A stretch of 38,244 nucleotides of DNA from an uncultured beta proteobacterium (GCA_903845935.1 CAIMZI010000020.1:1-38244); one strand, 5' to 3'. Numbered from the stretch's first letter, positions 7,441-16,242 are shown. The notes: generated by a model not told the origin, from the letters alone. Made by a program: numbers and translations.

Positions 7441-7512
7441 AGGGATTCCTTGGTTTTGGGGTTGAGACGGAAGTGCCGCAACAAGCCACGAGCGTAGAAA
7501 TACGCGGCCCGT

Positions 7513-7538
7513 CCGTCCGTACGCTGGCGCACGGACGG
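7513..7538. promoter_or_regulatory. Inverted repeat between the BON lipoprotein and RcnB-like genes
   Basis: CCGTCCGT (7513-7520) and ACGGACGG (7531-7538) are perfect 8-base arms with a 10-base spacer, roughly in the middle of the 157-base divergent intergenic region. It is a candidate site for a regulator of one or both genes. Confidence 0.35.
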
Positions 7539-7597
7539 TATTCGCCCGCCTGCGTAATCTAGGCGTTTAACCATGCGATGTACCGCAAGGAGAATTC

Positions 7598-8008
7598 ATG
7601 AAAACCCACAACCTTATCAGCCTGGCCGTCACCGCTGCACTCTTTTTAACACAGGCTGCTGGCTGGGCCGCCCCGGGCCATAGCACCGACTGTGGTCCAA
7701 ACTGCGAGCGCGGCCAGAACCAGGCTGGAAATGACAACCGGGGCTCCCGTGACAAGCAGGACCGCTTAGCCAACGGCCATGACAACCGCCGCCAGCCGGA
7801 TGAACGCGGTGCCGGCCCATCCCGCGATTTTTACCGCGGTGGGCGCCTGCCGCCCCACTACCGCGGCCCACAATATGTGGTGGACGATTGGCGAGGACAT
7901 GGCCTGCGCACGCCGCCGCGCGGCTACCATTGGGTGCAAACCGGTGGCGACTACGTGCTGGTTGCCATCACCACCGGCATCATTCTGGACCTGTTGCTGA
8001 GCCGCTAG
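7598..8008 (+). CDS. RcnB-family periplasmic protein
   Basis: A protein of 136 residues with a Sec signal peptide (cleavage after GWA, about residue 24) and a strong AAGGAG before the ATG. After a low-complexity Asn/Arg/Gly/Asp stretch (residues 35-75) comes the RcnB-type ending: RGGRLPPHYR, YVVDDWRGHGLRTPPRGYHWVQTGGDYVLVAITTGII. RcnB of E. coli is a periplasmic protein needed for nickel/cobalt homeostasis with the RcnA exporter. Most family members are uncharacterised, and no rcnA is present. Cys31 and Cys35 in DCGPNC lie in the region that might bind metal; this is speculation. Confidence 0.8.
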   Translation: MKTHNLISLAVTAALFLTQAAGWAAPGHSTDCGPNCERGQNQAGNDNRGSRDKQDRLANGHDNRRQPDERGAGPSRDFYRGGRLPPHYRGPQYVVDDWRGHGLRTPPRGYHWVQTGGDYVLVAITTGIILDLLLSR

Positions 8009-8039
8009 CCCCCGCTCTCCCACTGCCGGAACTGCAAGC

Positions 8040-8219
8040 ATGATCCAAGACTTTGAAATTCTGAATGCCAAGATCCTGGTCGAGGTGAAAATGCGCATCC
8101 ATAACATGCTGGAGCAAACCGTGCTGGAGCGCACCGCCGAATTGTGTGAAAGCGAGGCTCGCTACCGTAGCCAGGCCGACGGCTCGCGTCAGCAGCGATT
8201 GTCTCGCTGCACTATGTGA
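8040..8219 (+). pseudogene. Remnant of a response-regulator/PAS sensor gene
   Basis: The frame reads MIQDFEILNAKILVEVKM and later RIHNMLEQ, VLERTAELCESEARYRS, then becomes nonsense and stops. The pieces resemble the linker after a receiver domain (DF-x-EVLxRIxNLL) joined to the coiled coil that precedes PAS domains (ERTAELxESEARYRSL). The receiver and PAS domains themselves are missing. It looks like debris from a deletion in a sensor/response-regulator hybrid gene. A short functional peptide cannot be formally excluded. Confidence 0.4.
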
Positions 8220-8404
8220 GCGAGTCCGGGGCCTCGGCCGAGACTGCCGGCCAGTTGCAGACTGCTGGCTACATCCGCTATAGGCGCGGCCATATTGCCG
8301 TGCTCAACCGGGCCGGCCTGGAGCGCCACGCCTGTGAGTGCTATGGCGTGGTGAAAAAAGAGCTGGAGCGCTTGCAAAACGACGTGCTGTACCGGCAGGA
8401 CTAG
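8216..8404 (+). pseudogene. C-terminal fragment of a Crp/Fnr-family regulator
   Basis: This frame encodes SESGASAETAGQLQTAGYIR, then RYRRGHIAVLNRAGLERHAC and ECYGVVKKELERL. That is the recognition helix, wing and C-terminus of Crp/Fnr-like regulators common in Burkholderiales. The cyclic-nucleotide-like sensor domain, dimer helix and first DNA-binding helix are absent. The fragment joins the sensor remnant in a different frame around 8200-8216. It is best read as a pseudogene left by deletion. The rest of 8009-8576 (8405-8576) shows no gene. Confidence 0.6.
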
Positions 8405-8576
8405 GAGCCGCAGCAGGCCAGCAAGGACCTGCTGTTTACGCCGGCAAATTTGCTTACATCTCTTGCACCTGGTTTACCAACCCTATGTGATCCGGACTAC
8501 AGACGGCGGGTAGCCTGTGGACTTACAACGGAATCAGCCCGCTCACATAGCCCCAGGGCAAAAACAAGGATTTTTA

Positions 8577-8903
8577 ATGAACACCAATCCCATGCAGGTC
8601 ATCCTCGGGGTCGCCAGCCTCAAGGCCTATGTCACGGCACCCAAGGCCTTTCATGTGCTGGGCATCGTGCGCTTCGGTCAGGAATATGGCCTGCTGGCCA
8701 CCAACACGGACGGCCTGTATTTCCGTGTCAACGGCTCGCAAATTGCCGGGCTGGATGCACATCGGGTGGAGCGGGCCATGGCCCTAGCCTACGCTCGCGG
8801 CAAAAGCCATTTTCATGCCCCCGCTGCACCGAGGGAAGTGCCTGTGCCGCCGCAAATCATGGTTCGCAAACACCGGCACGCGCTCACCACGCAGCCGCAA
8901 TAA
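8577..8903 (+). CDS. Hypothetical protein, 108 residues
   Basis: The ATG at 8577 has AAGGA 7 bases upstream and is preferred to an in-frame start 60 bases earlier. The protein begins MNTNPMQVILGVASLKAYVT, has no signal peptide or membrane segment, and is a mixed alpha/beta sequence (FHVLGIVRFGQEYGLLATNTDGLYFRVNG) with a basic, His/Pro-rich tail (residues 80-108). I recognise no family. The ordinary codon usage and good ribosome-binding site support a real gene. It converges on the pmd operon, with 25 bases between the stop codons. Confidence 0.6.
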   Translation: MNTNPMQVILGVASLKAYVTAPKAFHVLGIVRFGQEYGLLATNTDGLYFRVNGSQIAGLDAHRVERAMALAYARGKSHFHAPAAPREVPVPPQIMVRKHRHALTTQPQ

Positions 8904-8928
8904 TGCCAGGCCTGGTCATGTCCAGTGT

Positions 8929-9885
8929 TTAAACCGCCAGTTGCTGCTCCAGTTGGTGCAGCACCTCATAGCAGGCCAGCACGCCGGCCACGCTGCTGTT
9001 GGGCGCGCGGCCCTCGCGGATGGCGGCGAAGAATTCGCGGTCCTGCAGCTCGATGCCGTTCATCGACACATCCACCTGGCTGACATCAATCTTCTCTTCC
9101 TTGCCGGTAAACAGATCGTCGTAACGAGCCAGGTAGGTGGCCGTGTCGCCGATGTAGCGGAAATAGGTGCCCAGCGGGCCGTCGTTGTTGAACGAAAGGC
9201 TCAGCGTGCAGATCGCGCCATTGGCGGCCTTGAGCTGGATGCTCATGTCCATGGCAATACCCAACACCGGATGGATCGGGCCCTGCATGGCGTTGGCCGC
9301 AACAATCGGGCTGCCGCACTGGTAGGCAAACAGATCCACGGTGTGGGCTGCGTGGTGCCACAGCAGATGGTCGGTCCAGCTGCGCGCCTGGCCGAGTGCG
9401 TTGGTGTTGGTGCGGCGGAAGAAGTAGGTCTGAACGTCCATTTGCTGGATGTTGAACCTGCCGGCCGCGACTTCCTTGTGCACATATTGGTGGCTGGGGT
9501 TGAAGCGGCGGGTGTGACCGCACATCGCCACCAGACCGGTTTGCTTGGCCAGGGCCACCACTTCTTGCGCGCCCTTGAGGCTGTCGGCCAGCGGGATTTC
9601 CACCTGCACATGCTTGCCGGCCTTCAGGCAGGCGATGGTCTGCTCGGCGTGCATCTGCGTCGGTGTGCACAGAATCACGGCGTCGAGTTCGGGCAAGGCC
9701 AGGCTTTCGGACAGCTCGGTGGTGACGTGCTGGATGCCGTACTTTTCGGCCACTTCGCGGGTCTTTTCCAGGTCGCGGCTAATCAGTGAGATCACCTCCA
9801 CGCCGTCAATGTTCTTGATGCCATCCAGGTGTTTGATGCCGAAGGCACCGGCGCCTGCCAAAGCGACCTTAATTGTCTTTGCCAT
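8929..9885 (-). CDS. pmdC: 4-carboxy-2-hydroxymuconate-6-semialdehyde dehydrogenase
   Basis: A Gfo/Idh/MocA-type oxidoreductase of 318 residues. The N-terminal Rossmann motif GAGAFG is at 11-16, and the second domain carries HTRRFNPSHQY and WHHAAHTVDLF with the conserved catalytic histidine region. It matches LigC/PmdC, which oxidises 4-carboxy-2-hydroxymuconate 6-semialdehyde (cyclic hemiacetal form) with NADP+ to 2-pyrone-4,6-dicarboxylate. The assignment is secured by position: its ATG directly abuts the TAA of pmdB (TAAATG), and it is the last gene of the operon EFDABC, the order known from Comamonas. It is cytosolic. Confidence 0.93.
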   Translation of the reverse strand: MAKTIKVALAGAGAFGIKHLDGIKNIDGVEVISLISRDLEKTREVAEKYGIQHVTTELSESLALPELDAVILCTPTQMHAEQTIACLKAGKHVQVEIPLADSLKGAQEVVALAKQTGLVAMCGHTRRFNPSHQYVHKEVAAGRFNIQQMDVQTYFFRRTNTNALGQARSWTDHLLWHHAAHTVDLFAYQCGSPIVAANAMQGPIHPVLGIAMDMSIQLKAANGAICTLSLSFNNDGPLGTYFRYIGDTATYLARYDDLFTGKEEKIDVSQVDVSMNGIELQDREFFAAIREGRAPNSSVAGVLACYEVLHQLEQQLAV

Positions 9886-11204
<1,319 letters not shown>

Positions 11205-11206
11205 AG

Positions 11207-12151
11207 TTACACCTCTTCCGGCCAGTACAGGCGCATGGGGTTGGTTACCAATAGCTTTTGTTGCAACTCGGGCGTGGTGGCGATATGTGGAATGAAATCC
11301 ACCAGCAGGCCATCGTCGGGCATGTGGTCTTTCAGGTTTGGGTGCGGCCAGTCTGTGCCCCAGAGCACGCGATCGGGGAATTCATCGACGATGCGCTTGG
11401 CAAAGGGGATGACATCGCTGTACGCATTCTGCTCGCCGTTCAGGGCATTCGGGCCGCTAACGCTTAAGCGCTCGGGGCATGACACCTTGCTCCACACATT
11501 TTTATGCTCGCGCATGAACTTCTGGAACAAGGCAAATTGCGGGCCATCCACCGGCAGCGACACATCCGGGCGGCCCATGTGGTCCACCACCACGGTGGTC
11601 GGCAGGGCGGTGAAGAAGTCCCACAGCTCGGGCAGGTCCACTGCCTCAAAGTAGATCACCACATGCCAGCCCCATGCCGCAATGCGACCGGCGATTTCGA
11701 GCAGTTCGTCCTTGGGCGTGAAGTCCACCAGGCGCTTGACGAAATTGAAGCGCACGCCGCGCACACCGGCTTCGTGCATGGCCTGAATTTCTTGGTCCGT
11801 GATGCTGCGCTTGACGGTGGCCACGCCACGGGCCTTGCCATTCGAGTTCACCAGAGCGTCGACCATGGCGCGGTTGTCCGCACCGTGGCAGGTAGCTTGC
11901 ACGACCACGTTGCGCTCGAATCCGAGGTGGTCGCGCAGGGCGTACAGTTCGGCCTTGGAGGCGTCGCAGGGCGTGTACTTGCGCTCTGGCGCAAAGGGGA
12001 ACTCGTCCCCCGGGCCGAATACATGGCAGTGCGCATCGACAGCGCCAGCGGGCACCTGAAAGCGCGGCTTCGAAGGACCCGTAAACCAGTCCATCCAGCC
12101 GGCGGTTTTTTGAAAGTCGCCCGTGGTGGGCTTGTCTAAGGAGTTGCTCAT
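11207..12151 (-). CDS. pmdD: 2-pyrone-4,6-dicarboxylate lactonase
   Basis: A protein of 314 residues of the amidohydrolase superfamily (LigI type). The beta-strand-1 motif is VDAHCHVFGPG with His41 and His43; the conserved Asp lies in LWGTDWPHPN near the C-terminus. LigI works without a tightly bound metal despite its amidohydrolase fold. It hydrolyses 2-pyrone-4,6-dicarboxylate to 4-oxalomesaconate. It follows pmdF by 8 bases and precedes pmdA by 2. No strong Shine-Dalgarno sequence is seen, so translation may be coupled. Confidence 0.93.
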   Translation of the reverse strand: MSNSLDKPTTGDFQKTAGWMDWFTGPSKPRFQVPAGAVDAHCHVFGPGDEFPFAPERKYTPCDASKAELYALRDHLGFERNVVVQATCHGADNRAMVDALVNSNGKARGVATVKRSITDQEIQAMHEAGVRGVRFNFVKRLVDFTPKDELLEIAGRIAAWGWHVVIYFEAVDLPELWDFFTALPTTVVVDHMGRPDVSLPVDGPQFALFQKFMREHKNVWSKVSCPERLSVSGPNALNGEQNAYSDVIPFAKRIVDEFPDRVLWGTDWPHPNLKDHMPDDGLLVDFIPHIATTPELQQKLLVTNPMRLYWPEEV

Positions 12152-12159
12152 GGTGCTGC

Positions 12160-12843
12160 TTAGTCGATATAGCGAAGGCCGGCTTTTTCCAGCGGTTCGC
12201 GCATCTTGTACATGTCCAGTCCCAAGACGCCGGCGGCAAACTTCTCGCGCTTTTCGCCTTCAAAGCTTTCGCGCTTTTCAGCGGCATCGGCCACCTCCTG
12301 CGCACGGGCAGCGGGAACGACGACGATGCCATCGACATCGGCAATCACCACGTCACCGGGCCTCACCTGCGCACCGGCGCAGATCACGTCAATGTTGACG
12401 GAGCCGAGCGTAGCCTTGATGGTGCCCTTGGCGTTGATGGCGCGGCTGAAGACCGGGAAGCCCATTTTCTCCAGCTCGTCCACATCACGCACACCGCCGT
12501 CAATGATCAAGCCACAAGCACCGCGCGCCTGGAAGCTGGTGGCCAAGAGGTCGCCAAAAAAGCCGTCAAAGTTGTCGGTGGTGCAGGCTGCCACGACCAC
12601 ATCTCCGGGCTGGATTTGTTCTGCTGCCACATGCATCATCCAGTTGTCGCCGGGTTGCAGCAGCACGGTGACTGCGGTGCCGCACATGCGCGCACCCTTG
12701 TAGATGGGGCGCATATAGGTTTTCATCAGACCGACGCGGCCCATGGCCTCGTGGATGGTGGCGACGCCAAAGCGAGAGAGCTTTTCCACGGCGGCCTTGT
12801 CGGCGCGGGTGATGTTGCGTTTGCAGATTCCGAGTTCGTACAT
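12160..12843 (-). CDS. pmdF: 4-carboxy-4-hydroxy-2-oxoadipate aldolase
   Basis: A protein of 227 residues of the RraA-like, class II pyruvate aldolase family (LigK/PmdF, HMG/CHA aldolase). The signature GLIIDGGVRDVDELEKMGFP carries the metal- and pyruvate-binding Arg-Asp pair, and GDVVIADVDGIVVVPA follows. It splits 4-carboxy-4-hydroxy-2-oxoadipate into pyruvate and oxaloacetate, the last step of the pathway; family members also cleave 4-hydroxy-4-methyl-2-oxoglutarate. The start is 1 base after the pmdE stop. Confidence 0.93.
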   Translation of the reverse strand: MYELGICKRNITRADKAAVEKLSRFGVATIHEAMGRVGLMKTYMRPIYKGARMCGTAVTVLLQPGDNWMMHVAAEQIQPGDVVVAACTTDNFDGFFGDLLATSFQARGACGLIIDGGVRDVDELEKMGFPVFSRAINAKGTIKATLGSVNIDVICAGAQVRPGDVVIADVDGIVVVPAARAQEVADAAEKRESFEGEKREKFAAGVLGLDMYKMREPLEKAGLRYID

Positions 12844-12844
12844 G

Positions 12845-13885
12845 TCATTTGCCTTTCACGGTCAGTTGGGCATCGAGGCGCGGGAACACGCGGCGCACAT
12901 TGCCTTCATAAATCTGGAAGCGGTCGTCATCGCTCAAAATTTTGGACGATTCGATGTAGCGCTTGGTGTCGTCATAGTAGTTGCCGGTCTGCGGATCGAT
13001 GCCGCGCACGGCGCCAATCATCTCGGAGGCGAACAGCACGTTCTTCACCGGAATCACGGTGTTGAGCAGGTCAATGCCGGGCTGGTGGTAGACGCAGGTG
13101 TCAAAGAAGATGTTGTTCAGCAGGTGATCTTCCAGCAGCGGCTTCTTGAGCTCTTGCGCCAGGCCCCGGAAGCGGCCCCAGTGGTAGGGCACGGCGCCGC
13201 CGCCATGCGGAATCAAAAAGCGCAGCGTGGGGAATTCCTTGAACAGGTCGCTGGTCAGGCACTGCATGAATGCTGTCGTGTCGGCATTCAGGTAATGCGC
13301 GCCCGTGGTGTGGAAGCAGGCGTTGCAGCTAGTTGACACGTGGATCATTGCGGGGATGTCGTACTCCACCATCTTCTCGTAAATCGGGTACCAGTGCTTG
13401 TCAGAGAGGGGCGGCGAGGTCCAGTGTCCGCCGCTGGGGTCCGGGTTCAGGTTGATACCTACGTTGCCGTACTCCTGGATGCACTTTTCCAATTCTGGGA
13501 TGCAGGTGGCGGGGTCCACGCCGGGGCTTTGCGGCAGCATGGCGACCGGAACAAAGTGCTCGGGGAAGAGCTGGCTGACACGGTAGCAGAGCTCGTTGCA
13601 GATCGCCGCCCAGGTGCTCGACACATTGAGGTCGCCAATGTGGTGGGCCATGAAGCTGGCGCGCGGCGAGAACAAGGTGATGTCGCTGCCGCGCTCCTTC
13701 ATCAGGCGCAGCTGGTTCAGCTCGATGGTCTCGATCAGCTCGTCGTCGCTGATTTTCAGGTCGGACACTTTGGGCATCACAGACGGGTCTTTGATGCCGG
13801 CGATCTGGGCGTTGCGCCAGGTCTCCAGCGCCTTGGGCGCCGTGGTGTAGTGGCCGTGGCAGTCGATGATCAATGGTTTTTTCAT
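12845..13885 (-). CDS. pmdE: 4-oxalomesaconate hydratase
   Basis: A protein of 346 residues of the amidohydrolase_2 family, LigJ/PmdE type. The zinc-binding HxH is His10/His12 in IIDCHGHYT; further conserved parts are FSPRASFMAHHIGD, PSGGHWTSPPL, and the later LIPHGGGAVPYHWGRFRGL. It hydrates the enol form of 4-oxalomesaconate to 4-carboxy-4-hydroxy-2-oxoadipate. GAGGAG lies just before the ATG. It follows a substrate-binding-protein homologue (25-base gap), a slot near which Comamonas carries the tautomerase gene pmdU. Confidence 0.93.
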   Translation of the reverse strand: MKKPLIIDCHGHYTTAPKALETWRNAQIAGIKDPSVMPKVSDLKISDDELIETIELNQLRLMKERGSDITLFSPRASFMAHHIGDLNVSSTWAAICNELCYRVSQLFPEHFVPVAMLPQSPGVDPATCIPELEKCIQEYGNVGINLNPDPSGGHWTSPPLSDKHWYPIYEKMVEYDIPAMIHVSTSCNACFHTTGAHYLNADTTAFMQCLTSDLFKEFPTLRFLIPHGGGAVPYHWGRFRGLAQELKKPLLEDHLLNNIFFDTCVYHQPGIDLLNTVIPVKNVLFASEMIGAVRGIDPQTGNYYDDTKRYIESSKILSDDDRFQIYEGNVRRVFPRLDAQLTVKGK

Positions 13886-13910
13886 AAGCTCCTCTGTGTG
13901 TCTATTCGGT

Positions 13911-14630
13911 TCAATGGCTGGTGGGTTCCATACCCTGGCGGCGGATGGCTGCAGCGGCCTGCTCCGAGGCCAGGAAGGCCAGCAGCGTGCGGGCCTGTGA
14001 CTTGTGTGTCGATGCGCTGCCGACGGCCGCCGAGAAGGTGGTGGTGATCTGGATGTCGGCGGGCAAATTGCCCAGCAGGGTAATGCCGTCGAGGTGGATC
14101 AGTTCGCTGAGTTGCTGAAAGCCGAGTTCGACCTCGCCCTTGGCGACCAGGCTGCCCACCGGCACGCCGGGGGGGGCGGTGACAATGCGATTCTTGATCT
14201 GTTCGGCAATGCCCCATTGTTCAAACAGCCGGGCCAGGGCCACGCCGCTGGGGCCGGTGGAATAGCTAATGCTTTTGGCCGCCAGCACGGCTGCGCGCAC
14301 TGCGTCAGCACTGGAAATGTCGGGCTGGGCGGCACCTGCGCGCACTGCCACTGCCACGCCGCTGTCGGCCAGGTTGAGCTTGCTGCTGGCATCCAGCTGG
14401 CCGCTTGTAATCAGCTTGGCTATGGCGTCGCTGGCCAGAAACACGAGGTCAAAATCCTCACCGGCCTGCACGCGCTTGGCGGCGTCCACTCCGCCCACGG
14501 ACTGCAGTTGCAGCGCGCAGCCGCCCTGTTCGGCGTACAGGGCCAGCAGCTCGTTCAAGAGCTGGCGCGTGGCCATCGACGAGATGCCTTTGAGGACGGG
14601 CGTGGAAGCGGTGGATGGAGCAATTTGCAT
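13911..14630 (-). CDS. ModA-like substrate-binding-protein homologue without signal peptide
   Basis: A protein of 239 residues with the two-lobed periplasmic-binding fold of the SBP_bac_11/ModA type: KGISSMATRQLLNELL at the start, FDLVFLASDAIAKLI, the hinge region VAVAVRAGA, YSTGPSGVALARLFEQWG, and VELGFQQLSEL. Such proteins usually serve ABC transporters outside the cytoplasmic membrane. This one starts directly in the mature fold, and an in-frame TAG four codons before the ATG rules out a longer signal-bearing form from this frame. No strong Shine-Dalgarno sequence is seen. As the first gene of the pmd operon, divergent from the LysR gene, it is probably a cytosolic protein connected with protocatechuate catabolism: a ligand-binding accessory, a regulator partner or an enzyme. 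Its actual function is unknown. Confidence 0.8.
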   Translation of the reverse strand: MQIAPSTASTPVLKGISSMATRQLLNELLALYAEQGGCALQLQSVGGVDAAKRVQAGEDFDLVFLASDAIAKLITSGQLDASSKLNLADSGVAVAVRAGAAQPDISSADAVRAAVLAAKSISYSTGPSGVALARLFEQWGIAEQIKNRIVTAPPGVPVGSLVAKGEVELGFQQLSELIHLDGITLLGNLPADIQITTTFSAAVGSASTHKSQARTLLAFLASEQAAAAIRRQGMEPTSH

Positions 14631-14678
14631 GCGGAAATTCTAGGGACTTCCCCTGATTCAGGGTGTTTCTGTACCCAC

Positions 14679-14706
14679 TAGCTGATATAAACAAATCGTA
14701 TAGCTA
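14679..14706. promoter_or_regulatory. Operator candidate between the pmd operon and its LysR regulator
   Basis: TAGCTGATA (14679-14687) and, inverted, TAGCTATACGAT (14706-14695 on the minus strand) form outer arms TAGCT...AGCTA separated by 18 bases. Both words recur in the liv/pobA intergenic region at 20877-20904. The position in the 112-base divergent promoter region suits a LysR-type regulator site. Confidence 0.55.
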
Positions 14707-14742
14707 TTCTGCAGATATATCGAGAAGAAAGCCAAAGAAACC

Positions 14743-15672
14743 ATGGACCTCAAGCAAATTGAATCCTTTGTGCGCGTGGCCGAACTGGGCAGTTTCACCC
14801 GTGCCGCCGCAGCCTTGGGCATCCCCCAGCCGCTCTTGAGCCGCCATGTACGCCAGCTGGAAGTGGAGCTGCGCCAGACCTTTTTGTTGCGCAATGGCCG
14901 CGGTGTGACGCTGACCGAGCCGGGTCTGGTGCTCTTGGAGCATGGGCGCGGAATATTGCACCAGGTGGCGCTGGCGCGCGAAGACCTGGAATCCACCCGC
15001 GGCGCTCTGGGTGGCCACGTCTCCATAGGCCTGCCGCCCAGCCTCTCCAAGCTGATCACCGTGCCGTTGACGCTGGAGTTCCGCAAGCGTCTGCCCAATG
15101 CGCGCCTGACGCTGACCGAGGGATTTTCGGTGGTGATGAACGAGGGCCTGCGCTCCGGCCGCCTGGACATGGCGGTGCTTTACAACACGCCGCATTCGCC
15201 CGACATCGAGACCCGCGTGTTGCACCGTGAAACATTGGTGCTGATTGCGTCCCAGGCCAGCATCCAGCGCATGCCGGGGCTGTCGCTCAAGCCTGAGATG
15301 CCGCTGTCGGTGCTGGCTAGCTTGCCGTTGATCGTGCCCAGTCGCCCCAATGCCTTTCGCATCCTGATCGATACCGAGCTGGACCATTTGCGCTGCAAGC
15401 CGCAGATCGTGCTGGAGGTGGACGGCCTCAACGCGATTCTGGAACTGGTGGGCGAGGGTCTGGGCTTTGCAGTGCTGCCGCCCTATACCTTGAGCAACTT
15501 CCAGAAGCCGCACAGCTTCAGCACCCACAAGCTGCACAGCCCGCAGCTGGTGTGCGAGCTGATGCTGGTCACCTCTGCGCGCCGCCCCAGCACCGAAACG
15601 CACAAGGGTGTGCAGGCGCTGGTAGCCGATGTGGTGAAGACGGCGATTGAGGGTTACTCAGAGCGGAATTAG
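14743..15672 (+). CDS. LysR-family regulator of the pmd operon (PmdR-like)
   Basis: A protein of 309 residues. Residues 1-60 form the LysR winged helix (MDLKQIESFVRVAELGSFTR, AAAALGIPQPLLSRHVRQLE); residues 90-300 form the effector-binding domain (LTLEFRKRLPNARLTLTEGF, LRSGRLDMAVLYN, GLGFAVLPPY). It is divergent from the pmd operon across 112 bases, the standard layout for an activator responding to a pathway intermediate. Control of the liv/pobA region is inferred from shared motifs. The ligand is not deducible from sequence. The name PmdR is plausible but not proven. Confidence 0.85.
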   Translation: MDLKQIESFVRVAELGSFTRAAAALGIPQPLLSRHVRQLEVELRQTFLLRNGRGVTLTEPGLVLLEHGRGILHQVALAREDLESTRGALGGHVSIGLPPSLSKLITVPLTLEFRKRLPNARLTLTEGFSVVMNEGLRSGRLDMAVLYNTPHSPDIETRVLHRETLVLIASQASIQRMPGLSLKPEMPLSVLASLPLIVPSRPNAFRILIDTELDHLRCKPQIVLEVDGLNAILELVGEGLGFAVLPPYTLSNFQKPHSFSTHKLHSPQLVCELMLVTSARRPSTETHKGVQALVADVVKTAIEGYSERN

Positions 15673-15679
15673 TTTGGTT

Positions 15680-15713
15680 TTGACAAAAAAGCTCAATCAA
15701 ACTACATTTGTAG
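15680..15713 (+). promoter_or_regulatory. Promoter and autoregulatory palindrome of the toxin-antitoxin pair
   Basis: TTGACA (15680-15685), a 17-base spacer and TACATT (15703-15708) make a near-consensus sigma-70 promoter. The palindrome CTACATTTGTAG (15702-15713) overlaps the -10 element and is a likely binding site for the antitoxin or complex. It lies between the LysR stop codon and the antitoxin start. Confidence 0.65.
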
Positions 15714-15733
15714 CAAATTGCTTCAAGGAGATT

Positions 15734-15961
15734 ATGATGGGAATGCCCGTACGCATTGACAGCGAGTTGTACGACCAAGCCAAATCGCATGCCAACGCAG
15801 AGCGCAGGACGATAGCCGGTCAGATTGAGTTCTGGGCTCTGATTGGTAAAGCGGCCCTAGACAATCCAGATCTGCCCATTGATTTTGTTCGAGATCTGTT
15901 GATTGCCAAGGCCGAGGGCAAGTCACTGGCTACTCCCTTCGTTGCGCAGGGCAAGCGCTGA
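15734..15961 (+). CDS. ParD-like type II antitoxin
   Basis: A protein of 75 residues from the first of two adjacent ATGs (a second, one codon later, gives 74); AAGGAG lies 4-9 bases upstream. It begins MMGMPVRIDSELYDQAKSHA, a ribbon-helix-helix start, followed by ERRTIAGQIEFWALIGKAAL and a short C-terminal tail that would bind the toxin. It resembles the ParD-like antitoxin family (DUF3423/PF11903). The TGA overlaps the ATG of the toxin gene by 1 base (TGATG), as is usual for toxin-antitoxin pairs. The antitoxin should neutralise the toxin and repress their promoter. Confidence 0.8.
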   Translation: MMGMPVRIDSELYDQAKSHANAERRTIAGQIEFWALIGKAALDNPDLPIDFVRDLLIAKAEGKSLATPFVAQGKR

Positions 15962-16242
15962 TGGCAGCAAAGCCGGTAGCTGTTACCCAGACGTCTATCT
16001 TTGCCAGGGCCTACAAGAAATTACACCCTCAGCAAAAGCAAGATGTGGATTCGGCAGTTGAGGCGATTGCCTCCAATCCACTTGCATGCGATGCAAAGCG
16101 GGGCGATCTGGCCGGAATCTATGTGTACAAGTTCAAGAGCCAAAGCCAAATAGTCCTGCTGGCCTATGCGTTTGATCCTGTGTCCCGTCACCTCCTGCTG
16201 CTGGGATCACACGAGAACTTCTACCGGGAACTCAAGCGCTAA
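15961..16242 (+). CDS. RelE/ParE-superfamily toxin
   Basis: A protein of 93 residues: SIFARAYKKLHPQQKQDVDS, AVEAIASNPLACDAKRGDL, then IYVYKFKSQSQIVLLAYAF and a C-terminal HENFYRELKR. The helix-helix-beta pattern, the conserved basic strand YKF and the ending HENFYR-x-L fit the RelE/ParE/HigB toxin fold. Whether it cleaves ribosome-bound mRNA (RelE) or acts on gyrase (ParE) cannot be decided from sequence; the HENFY ending is frequent in RelE-type members. It is translationally coupled to the antitoxin. The stop codon converges on livF, 40 bases away. Confidence 0.82.
   Translation: MAAKPVAVTQTSIFARAYKKLHPQQKQDVDSAVEAIASNPLACDAKRGDLAGIYVYKFKSQSQIVLLAYAFDPVSRHLLLLGSHENFYRELKR

Noticed and set aside
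14704..15603. Long minus-strand frame opposite the LysR gene
   Set aside because: It would overlap the divergent promoter and a clear LysR gene; Gln/His/Arg-rich low-complexity sequence without motifs.
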